A DNA stretch of 64,000 nt from Natronorubrum halophilum (GTDB lineage Archaea > Halobacteriota > Halobacteria > Halobacteriales > Natrialbaceae). Shown here piece by piece: positions 9,138-18,695 of the stretch. A model generated the notes under the pieces. The model worked only from the letters and a program-made list of their open reading frames with translations. It had not been told where the DNA came from and ran no database searches. Within the stretch, counting starts at the first letter, position 1. Each line of letters starts with the position of its first letter. Both the position numbers and the translations under genes were made by a program. Where the stretch lies: contig NZ_QQTY01000002.1 in assembly GCF_003670115.1 (NCBI RefSeq), positions 682,001-746,000 on the forward strand, read 5' to 3'.

Positions 9138-9202
9138 CGGTGCGTACTCCCGACGCCGACACACCGGCTATCGAACGCGTTGACACGACGGAGGTGAGCT
9201 AA
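9134..9202 (+). CDS. 22-residue microORF linking deacetylase-like and glycosyltransferase genes
   Basis: A 23-codon frame starts with ATG overlapping the upstream stop (ATGA at 9134-9137). It ends in TAA, whose last base is the first base of the next ATG (TAATG at 9200-9204). GAGGTGA (9191-9197) just before its end could serve as a ribosome-binding site for the glycosyltransferase. The peptide is hydrophilic (Thr, Asp, Val-rich) with no recognised motif. Both junctions have the form of translational coupling, so it may be a relay for ribosomes rather than a functional peptide. Expression is unproven. Confidence 0.4.
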   Translation: MTVRTPDADTPAIERVDTTEVS

Positions 9203-10260
9203 TGTATCGAGACACTACCGTCGGCGTCGTGATGCCCGCCTACAACGAGGAGGGATTCGTCGGCGACGTGATCCGCGAGATGCCCGACTACGTCGATCGA
9301 ATCTACGCGATCGACGATCAGTCGACGGACGGCACCTGGGAGGCGATTCACGAGGCGGCTCGCGAGGACGCGAGTTCGACGCCGACCGGCGACGTGGCGG
9401 GCGAAACCCAACTCGTGGCCGACGGCGGTGTGTCCACGCTCGCCGAGCGAGCGTCGGTCCTCGATAGCATCGGCCGCGTCGTCCCGATTCAACACCGTAC
9501 GAATCTCGGTGCCGGCGGGGCGATCAAGACCGGCTACCTCGCCGCGCTCGAGGACGGCGTCGACGCGACGGTCACCGTCGACGCGGACGGGCAGATGGAC
9601 CTCTCCCAGATGCCGCGGCTGCTCGATCCGATCGTCGACGGGAACGCCGACTACGCGAAGGGGAACCGACTCCTCTCGAAGGAGTATCGGGCGGCGATGC
9701 CCCGATTCCGGTTCGTCGGCAACGCGATCCTCTCGTTCCTGACGAAGATCGCCTCGGGCTACTGGAAGACCATGGACCCCCAGAACGGCTACACGGCCAT
9801 CTCTCACGACGCGCTCGAGGCGATCGACGTCGACAACCTCTATGAGTACTACGGCTACTGCAACGACCTGCTGGTGAAGTTAAACGTCCAGGACATGCGC
9901 GTCGCCGACGTCGCGATGCCGGCCGTCTACGGCGACGAGGAGTCGAGCATCGAGTACTCCAGTTACATTCCGAAGGTCTCGACGATGCTGCTCGGGAACT
10001 TCCTGTGGCGGCTGAAGGCGAAGTACCTCGTCCTGGATTTCCACCCGCTCGCGCTGTTTTATTTCGTCGGGGCCGGGATGGCCGCGACGGGCGTACTCGG
10101 TGCGGGTCTGTCGGTGATCGCCGTCCTCGCGGGTCTTGGCTCCGCGTTCGTTCAGGGGTCGGCGAGCCTGTTGCTGTTCGTCGCCGGCATCACGCTGCTC
10201 CTGTTCGCGATGCTGTTCGACATGGCCGAGAGCGAACACCTCGAGAGCCAGGTGGAGTAA
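9202..10260 (+). CDS. Family 2 glycosyltransferase, polyprenyl-phosphate type with C-terminal membrane anchor
   Basis: This 352-residue protein has the DPM1-like GT2 signature VGVVMPAYNEEGFVGDV and YAIDDQSTDGT, the metal motif TVDADGQMD, and the downstream segment MDPQNGYTAIS. A roughly 50-residue insertion rich in Ala/Asp/Thr (about residues 55-85) separates the first strands. Two hydrophobic segments lie at about 285-310 and 315-340. Enzymes of this type load a sugar onto a dolichol-phosphate or extend lipid-linked glycans on the cytoplasmic face. Its start is translationally coupled to the microORF upstream, so it is in one operon with the deacetylase-like lipoprotein. Confidence 0.87.
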   Translation: MYRDTTVGVVMPAYNEEGFVGDVIREMPDYVDRIYAIDDQSTDGTWEAIHEAAREDASSTPTGDVAGETQLVADGGVSTLAERASVLDSIGRVVPIQHRTNLGAGGAIKTGYLAALEDGVDATVTVDADGQMDLSQMPRLLDPIVDGNADYAKGNRLLSKEYRAAMPRFRFVGNAILSFLTKIASGYWKTMDPQNGYTAISHDALEAIDVDNLYEYYGYCNDLLVKLNVQDMRVADVAMPAVYGDEESSIEYSSYIPKVSTMLLGNFLWRLKAKYLVLDFHPLALFYFVGAGMAATGVLGAGLSVIAVLAGLGSAFVQGSASLLLFVAGITLLLFAMLFDMAESEHLESQVE

Positions 10261-10564
10261 CGTTCGCGTTCGTCGTAACGGCGAGCGTCCGACGACGGTC
10301 GCCGAGTTCGAGACTCGCGGTTCGAGACGTTTTTTCGCCGATGTGCTCCGCGTTCCGTCGTCAGTGCCCGTGGACCCGCCGTCGAGCCCGCTAACGAGGG
10401 CGTTGCGGTTAATTCTCCTCCAAGACTATCGCGCGCGAGATGCGCCAGTACCGACGTCTCAGGACACTCCTCGGGACGATCCATACGTCCCGAGACGCCG
10501 ATCGGTCCCCTTGCTAACCGGACATCGAAGGGTGGGAAAACGAGACGGTCCGCCGAGCGCGGTC
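10261..10564. other. Convergent intergenic region without a recognised gene
   Basis: These 304 nt separate the stop codons of two convergent genes. Nothing protein-like or RNA-like is evident apart from frames opposite the flanking genes. It should hold the two transcription terminators, but I see no clear T-run or strong hairpin. Confidence 0.4.
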
Positions 10565-12229
10565 TTAGATCTCGGGACCCAGTATTCCGAGGGCGATTCC
10601 GGAGGCGAACAGCGCGATCCCGGCAGCGAGGAGCAGCGTCTGTATCCAGCTTCGCGACGATTGGTCGTTCGTCCTCGCCTCGAGGCGCTCGTAGATCTCG
10701 TTCGCCCTCGAGCCGATCGGATCGGGGAATATCGACAGGATCTCGAACGGCTCCGCCGAGTCGAGAGCGCCGACGAAAATCGCGAAGGCGACGAAAACCA
10801 GGAACCCGACGGGCGGGACGATTGCGAGGGCGAGCCACTGATTCGTGATCACCGACGCGAGGGAGACGATGGGAATGCCGGCGAGGATAGCCGCGATCGC
10901 ACCGCGACCGAGTCGCGCATCCGCGAGCGGATCGAATCCGATGACTCGAGCGCTCACGCAGTGGAAGGCGAACATCGATCCGTAGCCGATGCTGGTCGCG
11001 ACGGCCGCGCCGCTCATCCCGTACCGCGGGATCAACACGGCGTTGAGGATGACGTTGATCACGGCTGCGATGCCGGTCGCTGCGACCGGGTACCGGAGGG
11101 TTCCGTTCCCCTGTGAAATGGCGAGGATCGGTCTGGCGAGTGCGAACCCGAGCGCTCCGGGGAGCAACAACAACAGCGGCTCGATCGCTGGTTTCGCTTC
11201 GGCACCGAAGTATACCGGCACGGCGACATCGGCCAGCGCCGCGAGACCGACGGCCATGATGGCGGTCACGAGGAACGTGTATCGCGTCGTCCGCGATGCG
11301 AGCTCCGTAATCTTTCGATGACGGTTCTGGGACCACAGCTCCGACGTGGAGTGAACGTACACCGTCTGGAGGGCGATCGGAACGAACCAGAGGAACTCGG
11401 CGAGCGTGAGCGCCGCCCGGTAGTTCCCGACCGACGCGCTGTCCCTGAACTGCTGGAGCATCACGATGTCGATGTGGTAGAGCGACATCAGCAGGAAGAC
11501 GAGGACGATACTCATCGAGTTGAACGTGAACATCTCTCGGCGCGGAAAGTCGCTGGTCGGCTTGCTGAACACGCACGACAACGGGATCCGACGATTGACG
11601 AGGGCGAGTCCGACGGCGGCCACGAGTATGCTCGCGAACAGGTGACCCGCGAGGGCACCTAATACGCCGGCACCGAAGTACACGAGCGGAATCGAGACGA
11701 CGACGAAGCCGACCTTATCGAGTACCTTCAGCGGCTCCGAATAGCGCTCGAGGCCGAATCCCATGAGCGTCTTCCGGGCGTAGTCGCGAAACTGTGCGGT
11801 GATCACGAGGAGCGTGAGGGCGTAGAAGTAGATCGACAACCCGTCACCGAACACGGAGCTGACGATCCCGGATTGGGCGGCGATCAGGAGCAACACCGCG
11901 CCACCGACGGCGAGGATGGCGGCGAGTCGGAAGTAAAAGCCGACGACGTGCTCGCTCCAGTTCGCCGCGGTACGGTCCTCGGCGAGAAATTTCCGGACGC
12001 CATCGGTAATGCCGGAGCTGACGAAGATCATGTAGATGGCAAACACCGACATCAGGAACGAGTAGTCGCCGAAGCCGGAGGCACCGAGAAATCGGTACAG
12101 CAACGGCATCGAGACGGCGGTGACGACGAGAACGACGACCTTCGTACTGACGACGGAGAAGACACCGCTCGCGATACTTCTATTCACGGTTTCACCCATG
12201 GACGATCGAACCACCGATCGGTTCCCCAC
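10565..12229 (-). CDS. Oligosaccharide flippase, MOP superfamily (Wzx/AglR-like)
   Basis: This 554-residue protein has about 12-14 hydrophobic helices across residues 15-470, then a soluble acidic segment (about 490-530), then a final hydrophobic stretch near the C-terminus. The pattern ASGVFSVVSTKVVVLVVTAVSMPLLYRFLG...FGDYSFLM is typical of polysaccharide-biosynthesis exporters: an N-terminal helix, then 'G..FG.Y'. Such proteins flip lipid-linked oligosaccharides across the membrane. It fits with the two glycosyltransferases and the mutase as the export step of the locus. The late soluble segment plus extra helix is less usual. Confidence 0.85.
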   Translation of the reverse strand: MGNRSVVRSSMGETVNRSIASGVFSVVSTKVVVLVVTAVSMPLLYRFLGASGFGDYSFLMSVFAIYMIFVSSGITDGVRKFLAEDRTAANWSEHVVGFYFRLAAILAVGGAVLLLIAAQSGIVSSVFGDGLSIYFYALTLLVITAQFRDYARKTLMGFGLERYSEPLKVLDKVGFVVVSIPLVYFGAGVLGALAGHLFASILVAAVGLALVNRRIPLSCVFSKPTSDFPRREMFTFNSMSIVLVFLLMSLYHIDIVMLQQFRDSASVGNYRAALTLAEFLWFVPIALQTVYVHSTSELWSQNRHRKITELASRTTRYTFLVTAIMAVGLAALADVAVPVYFGAEAKPAIEPLLLLLPGALGFALARPILAISQGNGTLRYPVAATGIAAVINVILNAVLIPRYGMSGAAVATSIGYGSMFAFHCVSARVIGFDPLADARLGRGAIAAILAGIPIVSLASVITNQWLALAIVPPVGFLVFVAFAIFVGALDSAEPFEILSIFPDPIGSRANEIYERLEARTNDQSSRSWIQTLLLAAGIALFASGIALGILGPEI

Positions 12230-12378
12230 AGCGGCGACGTTCGAGTAACGTCCGACGTACTCACAGTACTTCCACAGTGACAGCTTCGAGGCGTTATTAT
12301 ACGGGTGTTAAACCCCCGAAGAGGTGATCTATCGGCGGGTGAGAGTGCCCGACTCCGAGCGGATTTCCGGAGATTCGA

Positions 12379-14028
12379 TTACTCGTACGTGTTGTTCCAC
12401 GTCGTGACCTCGCTTGCGCCGAGGTCACGTATCCCATCGACCAGCTGATTCTTTTTGAATTCCGGATTTTCCGCCGACGAGTAGAGACAGACCGCCTCGT
12501 TTCCGTCTGTGGATTCGAGAACCGAGTCACGAACGAGCGCGTCGGAGCCGAGGTCGACGTACGGGTACTGACTCGCACGTAGCTCACTCCGATAGACGGT
12601 CAGGTTATCACCCATATTAACGATGGCATTTCGATCGACTCCATCGCGGCCGGGTTGTTCGATATCGACGTGACTGAGCCGACAGTTGTCCCGCTCGCAG
12701 CGAATGCCATCGCGGAACCCCCCCGCATCTCCCGCTCGTCCCGTGATTGTGAGGTTTTCGGCGAGCACCTGCTCGGGTCTGTCGCTGTCCCGAATCCACA
12801 CTGGATAGCCGCCCGCAGTCTCGTGCGTGATCGACGTGTCGACGATGATGGTCTCCCCGCAGTCGGGAGAAACGACGATACCGTGGTTCACATCCGAACC
12901 GCTCATCCGAATCCTGGTGTTATCGATTCGAGCACTTTCGCATGTGTTCATCGCCGAAATCGCGTGACTGGTAGGCTTCGGCGAGGTAATTTCGATAGCC
13001 GCGCCGTAGATCTCGATATTGCGACCGTTCTCGATCCGGATCCCGCGCTGTGTTCGGTCCTCCGGCCGCGTGTCGTTGACTTGGACGGTCGGCCACCGGA
13101 TCTCGCTGTTCCGTCCGCCGACGCGGACGTTTGCGCCGTTGCTGTTCCGGTAAAGGCCGCCGTGAACGACGATCTTCCCGTCGCCGCCGGCCGCGTAGAG
13201 ACCGTTGTTCGGGAACGCACCGAGTCCACAGCGTCTGAACTCGAGCGTTCCCCGGTTCTGGTTCGCCTCGATTCCGATGGGGCCGCGCCAGCGGTTGCCG
13301 GCGTACAGCGTATTGTTGACCCATCTAGCGCCGTCCATCGCCCGAAACCGTTCGACGATTCCCCACCCGTCAGGGTCGGTGATATTGAACTGTCCGGGCC
13401 CCCACGTCCCGCTGTCGTGCTCGCCGCGGACGGTGATGTCGCGAACCTCGAGTCGGTCGGAGACGTTCGCTTCGATCGTTCGAATTCCCGTGTTGGGAGC
13501 CGTCTGGTCGATGTCGAATCCCTCGAACCGGAGCATTCGTCCGGGACGGTACGACACACCCAGACGGAACAATCGGTACTGTGGACCGTCGAAATCGCGG
13601 TAGTTCGCCGGGACCAGCGTCGCGTTGTCACCGACGACACCGAAGTTTTCGAATCCGGTGAATCTGAACTGTTCGTCCATATAGTACCGCCCCTCGGGAA
13701 AGACGAGCAACGTCTCGTCGGCACGGAGGTCCTCGAGAACGGGCGTTATCGATTCGTTGCCGGTGTTATCGGCACCGGCCTCCACGACGTCGATGACGTT
13801 CTCGTAGTCACCGTAGTACTGTGATGACGGCGTCGATGCCGCACTAACGGCCGACGTTAGTCCGATTCCGGCGGCGGCTACGGCTGACGCACCCCGCAAA
13901 AACGTCCGTCGTGACCGTTGCGAGCGAGACCGTCCCGCGAAAGAATACTGCTCGTCTGGTTGACAAGTCGACTGAGAACACGGAAAATTCCCACGATCCG
14001 AGTTCCGAATACCACTTCGTTCCGACAT
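12379..14028 (-). CDS. Tat-exported right-handed parallel beta-helix protein
   Basis: This 549-residue protein begins with a roughly 38-residue basic/polar leader and then a Tat signal (RRTFLRG with AVAAAGIGLTSAVSA), so it is exported. The mature part has a pectate-lyase-like opening (VIDVVEAGADNTGNESI), typical of glycan lyases/hydrolases and tailspike-like proteins, followed by repeated strand-turn units with Asn/Gly/Asp ladders (for example HGGLYRNSNGANVRVGG). Families of this fold bind or cleave acidic polysaccharides. No catalytic triad can be assigned by eye. The gene is monocistronic, with its own TATA box. Confidence 0.82.
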   Translation of the reverse strand: MSERSGIRNSDRGNFPCSQSTCQPDEQYSFAGRSRSQRSRRTFLRGASAVAAAGIGLTSAVSAASTPSSQYYGDYENVIDVVEAGADNTGNESITPVLEDLRADETLLVFPEGRYYMDEQFRFTGFENFGVVGDNATLVPANYRDFDGPQYRLFRLGVSYRPGRMLRFEGFDIDQTAPNTGIRTIEANVSDRLEVRDITVRGEHDSGTWGPGQFNITDPDGWGIVERFRAMDGARWVNNTLYAGNRWRGPIGIEANQNRGTLEFRRCGLGAFPNNGLYAAGGDGKIVVHGGLYRNSNGANVRVGGRNSEIRWPTVQVNDTRPEDRTQRGIRIENGRNIEIYGAAIEITSPKPTSHAISAMNTCESARIDNTRIRMSGSDVNHGIVVSPDCGETIIVDTSITHETAGGYPVWIRDSDRPEQVLAENLTITGRAGDAGGFRDGIRCERDNCRLSHVDIEQPGRDGVDRNAIVNMGDNLTVYRSELRASQYPYVDLGSDALVRDSVLESTDGNEAVCLYSSAENPEFKKNQLVDGIRDLGASEVTTWNNTYE

Positions 14029-14087
14029 TGATAGTCACTCTGTTCTGGTAATGAAAGGGTCCAGTAGCTATGGATTCGGATGGCAAG

Positions 14088-14096
14088 CTTTTAAAA
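14088..14096 (-). promoter_or_regulatory. TATA box with BRE-like CCGG for the beta-helix gene
   Basis: Minus-strand reading is CCGG followed by TTTTAAAAG, 60-68 nt before the ATG at 14028. This predicts a leader of about 30-40 nt, unlike the mostly leaderless genes nearby. Confidence 0.5.
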
Positions 14097-14277
14097 CCGG
14101 TCGGATATCGTGAGTGTGCCGAAATGCTGATATACTAATATAATGACATCTTTGCGGAGCGTCGAATTCGATTTCGCTCGGATAGGGCATCCCACCGGTA
14201 TCGTTCCCCTCGACGAACGCTTACCATCCGTCTAAACCCTCGAGAATGACCGGCAAGACTGAGGAAGACTGAGGGCG

Positions 14278-14940
14278 TCATTCGTACTCCATGGGCGTGC
14301 GATCGTTCTTGATCGTTCCCGCAATTAACTCCGAAACGGCACGACGAAGTCGCTGTGAAACTGCCGAATCCGAGATATCGAGGTGCTCGGCGAGGTCGTC
14401 TTGCGTGACCGAACGCGGCGTATCAAAGTAACCGGTATCGTATGCCAGCGTGAGGATATTGTGTTGTTGTTCGGTCAGAACGTACGTTCCGTCGTCGGAT
14501 ACCGTCGAGTCGTACAGCCGTGTCACGTGGAACGAGATGCCGTCCCCTCGGCAATACTCCCGGAACGTGGCCAGTGCGTCGCGGTCCGGCAGGTGGACGC
14601 GGGCGACCCACCCGTGGCCATCGCTCGTGATCGTAAAGACGAACAGACCACGCTCTGCACAACAGCTGGGGAGGATCTCGAGTTCGGTCTCGACCGCTAC
14701 GCGATAGATCGTCCGATTCTCGAACGTCGCAATTCGCGTCGGGTTCGAGATCGTGTGATCCGCCTCCATCGCCTCCTCGAGCGCCGAATGTTTGTCATCG
14801 AACGCGGAGATGAACTGCAGACGCTTCCCGTCGGTTGGCACCTCGTATTCGTATCTGAGCGTGACGTCGGGATGTCGCTCGATCGTCGGTACTAACGCGA
14901 GATCGGCGTGAGAGAGATGGATTTCAGCGATAAAGCCCAT
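14278..14940 (-). CDS. Bacterio-opsin-activator-type HTH regulator
   Basis: This 220-residue protein matches the haloarchaeal HTH_10 (Bat-like) family. An N-terminal sensor-like domain of about 150 residues contains paired FITSDGHGWVARVHLPDRDAL-type strands. The C-terminal HTH (about 160-215) contains NILTLAYDTGYFDTPR, TQDDLAEHLDISDSAVSQRLRRA. These proteins regulate nearby or metabolic genes through the C-terminal HTH. It sits between the beta-helix protein and the phosphatase-superfamily enzyme and may control the polysaccharide locus, which is inference. No PAS or GAF domain is present; the protein is the short form. Confidence 0.85.
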   Translation of the reverse strand: MGFIAEIHLSHADLALVPTIERHPDVTLRYEYEVPTDGKRLQFISAFDDKHSALEEAMEADHTISNPTRIATFENRTIYRVAVETELEILPSCCAERGLFVFTITSDGHGWVARVHLPDRDALATFREYCRGDGISFHVTRLYDSTVSDDGTYVLTEQQHNILTLAYDTGYFDTPRSVTQDDLAEHLDISDSAVSQRLRRAVSELIAGTIKNDRTPMEYE

Positions 14941-15063
14941 AGCGTTGTTCGTGACCTACCACAGCGTCTGATTCGGGTACCTTATTTACCGTCTGGGTAG
15001 CCGACAGTTGCACCGTCCATAACGGTCGGGAATCCAGCCTGTCGGTGCACTCGAACGGCACCG

Positions 15064-16749
15064 CTACGATAGGTATCCCAGATCCGCCAGCCGGTCCGTG
15101 ACTTCCTCGTCCGGCGCTGTTTGCTCCCCGGTATCCGTGTCGTCGTACGCCGGATACGACATCGAGTCGACCTGCTCGACGATCGGCACGACGCTCCCGT
15201 CCATTCGGTCGCTGTGGGGGACTCCCATCGCAGCCATGATCGTCGGTGCAACGTCGAAGATGTGGGCCCGATCGAGCGACTGCTCCTCGTCGATCCCCTC
15301 GCCCGTCGCCACGAACACGCCATCGATTTTGTGGTTCCACGGCTCGACCGGACCGAAGTAGTCGCAACCGGTTACCTGCTCGGAGAGCGTGTGTTCGAAC
15401 CCGTTAGGGATCGTCACGATATCGACGGTGTCGTCGACGTACGCCCCGTGGAAGTAGCGCTCGCGCGGTGCGACCGTCTCGAAGAACGGCTCTCCGTCGG
15501 GCGTTTCGATGGACTGGAGCGTCCGGATGAGCTCCTCGCGGAACTCGTCGTACTCCTCGGGCGGAACGACGCCCGCCGGATCCCGCCCCTCGAGGTTGAT
15601 CCTGACGCCGAGTTCGGTGCGCGCACGGACGTACGCCTTCGATTCTTCGAAGTCGACCTGCTGGTTTGCCGTCCGGGAAATACCGCCCGGTGCGTACTTT
15701 ATGGCGAGGTCGGCGAGTCCGACTCGCTCGAGCGCGATTCTGAGTCGGCGAGCGGTGATGCCGAATTGGGCAGCGACTGCGGCGACGCGCGCCGCCGTTC
15801 CTGGCTCCCACGTGTCGTACTCTTCACCTTCGCGGAGTCGCCTCCGCATCGGCGTCCACGACGGCATCCCCTTTCCGCCCGTCGTCGTTTCGAGGTGGCC
15901 TTCATCGCGAAGGAACTCGTTGAGGCGGAACTCGTAGCCGTCGTACGGCCCCATCCCGTGATCGCTCACGAGGAAGATGCGGTCCGGATCACAGGTCTCG
16001 AGGATCGACGCGATCTGTGCGTCGGTCGCTTCGTACACGCGTTCGACGCTCGTTTCGTCGCCGTCGAACTCGTGGAACACCGTGTCCGTCTTCTGGAACT
16101 GCACGAACCCGAGGTCCGGTTCGAACTCGTCGACGAGGTAGCGAAACGCTCGCCCGCGCATCTCGACCAGGCTTCGATACTCCTCGATCTTCTCGGCGTC
16201 GGAAATGGTGTCGTCGTCGCGCGTGTACGACGGATACACGCGATACTCGCCGATCGCGTCACGAACCTCGTCCAGGAGGCCGACGGGGTGACAGTCCGGA
16301 TCCTCCGGACCGAGAAAGCCCGGAATCACCGCACCGTCGAACTCCTCGGGCGGATGCGTCACCGGAGCGTTGACGACGACGCTCGAGCGGTCGTGTCGAT
16401 CCAGCAACGTCCAGAACGGGTGTTCGTTGACGTCTTCGTTACTCGTTACGTGCCAGTCGTAGCCGTCGTACCCGACGAAGCCAATCGCGCCGTGTTTCCC
16501 CGGATTGACCCCGGTGTAGATCGACGGCCACGCGCTCGGCGTCCACGGCGGGATCTGTGACTCGAGCGGGGCGGTGACACCGTCCGAACAGAGCCGCTCG
16601 ATGGTCGGAATCCGATCGTCCTCGAAGAGCCGCTCGAAAACCGGCAAACAGCCCGCGTCGATCCCGATAACCAGTGTCTCAAGCGAATCCGATCCGCTCG
16701 CATCGCTTGAAGTCGATGCAACGCTGTCACGGTTAGACGTCCCGGTCAT
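15064..16749 (-). CDS. Alkaline phosphatase superfamily enzyme (type I phosphodiesterase/nucleotide pyrophosphatase-like)
   Basis: This 561-residue protein shows the superfamily core: LVIGIDAG (first metal Asp), PPWTPSAWPSIYTGVNPGKHG (nucleophile Thr/Ser region), then FVQFQKTDTVFHEFDGD (Asp/His metal ligands) and RIFLVSDHGMGP (Asp-His metal ligands). No signal peptide or lipobox is evident, so it is probably cytoplasmic. Members hydrolyse phosphodiesters, nucleotide-sugars or phosphonates. Haloarchaeal versions are common beside polysaccharide and N-glycosylation genes, suggesting a role in nucleotide-sugar or glycan-phosphate turnover. The 329-nt upstream spacer holds its promoter and the end of the mutase gene. 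Confidence 0.85.
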   Translation of the reverse strand: MTGTSNRDSVASTSSDASGSDSLETLVIGIDAGCLPVFERLFEDDRIPTIERLCSDGVTAPLESQIPPWTPSAWPSIYTGVNPGKHGAIGFVGYDGYDWHVTSNEDVNEHPFWTLLDRHDRSSVVVNAPVTHPPEEFDGAVIPGFLGPEDPDCHPVGLLDEVRDAIGEYRVYPSYTRDDDTISDAEKIEEYRSLVEMRGRAFRYLVDEFEPDLGFVQFQKTDTVFHEFDGDETSVERVYEATDAQIASILETCDPDRIFLVSDHGMGPYDGYEFRLNEFLRDEGHLETTTGGKGMPSWTPMRRRLREGEEYDTWEPGTAARVAAVAAQFGITARRLRIALERVGLADLAIKYAPGGISRTANQQVDFEESKAYVRARTELGVRINLEGRDPAGVVPPEEYDEFREELIRTLQSIETPDGEPFFETVAPRERYFHGAYVDDTVDIVTIPNGFEHTLSEQVTGCDYFGPVEPWNHKIDGVFVATGEGIDEEQSLDRAHIFDVAPTIMAAMGVPHSDRMDGSVVPIVEQVDSMSYPAYDDTDTGEQTAPDEEVTDRLADLGYLS

Positions 16750-17078
16750 CGTTGTACTGATTCTCGTTTCTGGCCACTATTTCCGTTTGACCACTGCCGA
16801 GAACGCAGCGGCAGCGGCGTCGTTCGTTGCAACACAGCAATCTATCTCCAGAGGGGGGAACAGAATACTTCATTATCATCCCGTTAAACCGGCCTCAGCG
16901 CGAAAAAACACCGTTCCCGGTGACTGTGTGGTCGAATGAGAGGATTCCGTTCGCCTCGACGTCTCGTTATCGGCGACGATCCTGCACATCTGATCGAACG
17001 ACAACCGGACAATGAGTGCGTGAGTCGCGCTAACTGATGCGAACGCCGGCTCGTCTTTTTGGACCCCTCACAACGCGG
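16750..17078. other. Intergenic region between phosphatase-superfamily and mutase genes
   Basis: These 329 nt hold the promoter of the minus-strand gene starting at 16749 and the terminator of the mutase ending at 17079. No convincing coding frame or RNA is seen. A GTTTAAC (minus) near 16886 is a weak TATA candidate. Confidence 0.35.
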
Positions 17079-18404
17079 TCACGGATTCGCTTCGGTCGCG
17101 TTCTCGAGGATCGCCACGGCATCGGCTGCTAGTTGCTCGGCCCGAGACTCGGTTCGCGCCTCGGCCGTGGCCCGTACGACCGGTTCGGTCCCGCTCGCAC
17201 GCAGGAGGATCCACCCGTCATCCACGGTGATCGAAACGCCATCCAGCGTCTCGACGTCGTCGTATTGCTCGCGGACGCGGTCGCGAACTCGAGCCATTGC
17301 GGCGTCTTTCTCCTCGACCGCTACCGACGTTCGACGGATGGGGTACGTCTCGACGCTTTCGACGAGCGACGAGAGCGGTCCTCGATCGGCGACGAGTTCG
17401 ACGAGTTTGCACGCGGCGAGCGGTCCGTCCGGACAGAGCGTTTCGGTAGGCCAGATCCACGCGCCGCTGGGTTCGCCACCGAAGACGACGTCGGACTGCG
17501 TCGCACGATTGGCCACGAATACATCGCCGACCGGCGTTCGAGTGACCGACGCACCGACGGCCGCGAGCGCGTCGTCGACGGACATACTCGTCCCGACCGG
17601 TGCGGCGACGACGTCACCTTCGGACGCCGTATCACGCGCGAACAGCGCGAACAGGACGTCTTTCGGGACGAACGTTCCGGTGTCGTCGACGGCCAGCATC
17701 CGATCGGCGTCTCCGTCGTGGGCGATGCCGAGTTGGGCGTCCGTCGATCCGACGACCGAGGAAAGCGCGGTGAGCGTCTCCCGAGTCGGCTCGCTCGGCC
17801 TCCCCGGAAAGCTCCCGTCCTGTTGCCCGTTCAACGTAATGACGTCACAGCCGAGGTCGGCGAGCACGCGGGCGGTGATCCCGCCGGTACCGTTCCCGAC
17901 GTCGACGACGACGCTCGGCGGGTCGTCGAGCGAGACGGCGTCGGCCAGTTCCGCCGCGTGTCGATCGACCGCGCCCTCGAGTCGCTGGCTCGAGCCCTGT
18001 TCGGTCCAGGGCTGCAACTCGTACTCGTCGCGTTCGATGCGGGACGCGATGGCGTCGCATTGCTCAGGATCGAAGGCCTTCCCGGTCGCGGTCCAGAGTT
18101 TGAATCCGTTGTCCGGTGCGGGGTTGTGAGAGGCCGTGACGACAATGCCCGCATCTGCACCTTCTCGCGGGACGGCTCTCGCAACCGTCGGTGTCGGTGC
18201 GACGCCGGCCTCGAGGACGGTCGCACCACACTCCCGAAGCCCGGCGGTCACTGCGTCGACGAGAACCGCACCGCTCTCTCGAGCGTCTCGGCCGACGACG
18301 ACCCGGTCGTAGCCATCGGATGCGACGGCACGACCCACGGAGAGTGCGAGTGCACCGGTCACATCGTCTCCAACTGTTCCGCGGATACCGCTGGTTCCGA
18401 ACAT
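17079..18404 (-). CDS. glmM: Phosphoglucosamine/phosphomannose mutase
   Basis: This 441-residue protein is a full-length alpha-D-phosphohexomutase. The N-terminus is FGTSGIRG, the phosphoserine loop is VTASHNP (Ser92), the metal loop is HDGDADR, the sugar-binding loop is GGEPSGAW, and the phosphate-binding loop RASGTEP is near the C-terminus. It interconverts hexose (or glucosamine) 6- and 1-phosphates, supplying nucleotide-sugar precursors. Sugar specificity among glucosamine, mannose and glucose cannot be settled by eye in archaea. Its place at the edge of the polysaccharide locus fits precursor supply. A TATA box 27-34 nt upstream supports this ATG as a leaderless start. Confidence 0.9.
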   Translation of the reverse strand: MFGTSGIRGTVGDDVTGALALSVGRAVASDGYDRVVVGRDARESGAVLVDAVTAGLRECGATVLEAGVAPTPTVARAVPREGADAGIVVTASHNPAPDNGFKLWTATGKAFDPEQCDAIASRIERDEYELQPWTEQGSSQRLEGAVDRHAAELADAVSLDDPPSVVVDVGNGTGGITARVLADLGCDVITLNGQQDGSFPGRPSEPTRETLTALSSVVGSTDAQLGIAHDGDADRMLAVDDTGTFVPKDVLFALFARDTASEGDVVAAPVGTSMSVDDALAAVGASVTRTPVGDVFVANRATQSDVVFGGEPSGAWIWPTETLCPDGPLAACKLVELVADRGPLSSLVESVETYPIRRTSVAVEEKDAAMARVRDRVREQYDDVETLDGVSITVDDGWILLRASGTEPVVRATAEARTESRAEQLAADAVAILENATEANP

Positions 18405-18430
18405 GGATGAACGCTCGCCGAAACGCCGAT

Positions 18431-18438
18431 TACTATAG
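18431..18438 (-). promoter_or_regulatory. TATA box for the mutase gene
   Basis: Minus-strand CTATAGTA lies 27-34 nt before the ATG at 18404, the position expected for a leaderless mRNA. Confidence 0.5.
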
Positions 18439-18695
18439 GGCTGCTAAGCCCTCGTCCGTCTCCGCTGCTAACAGTTACTTGAGAGTAAACCACGAAAATC
18501 ACTAACTATGCGTCACATATGGTACTGATCGGAGACCGACACGAGACGCAAACGCGTCGGCGGGAACGTGGACCGAATATTCGCTGGCCGCGGGCTCGAA
18601 GGTAATCGCTCGAGCGGCGGTGAGACGTGCCTTATCTTCCCCTTCGGTGTACTACACGGCGGGCGAGGCTACACGACGCTTCTCTCCCGCACGAA

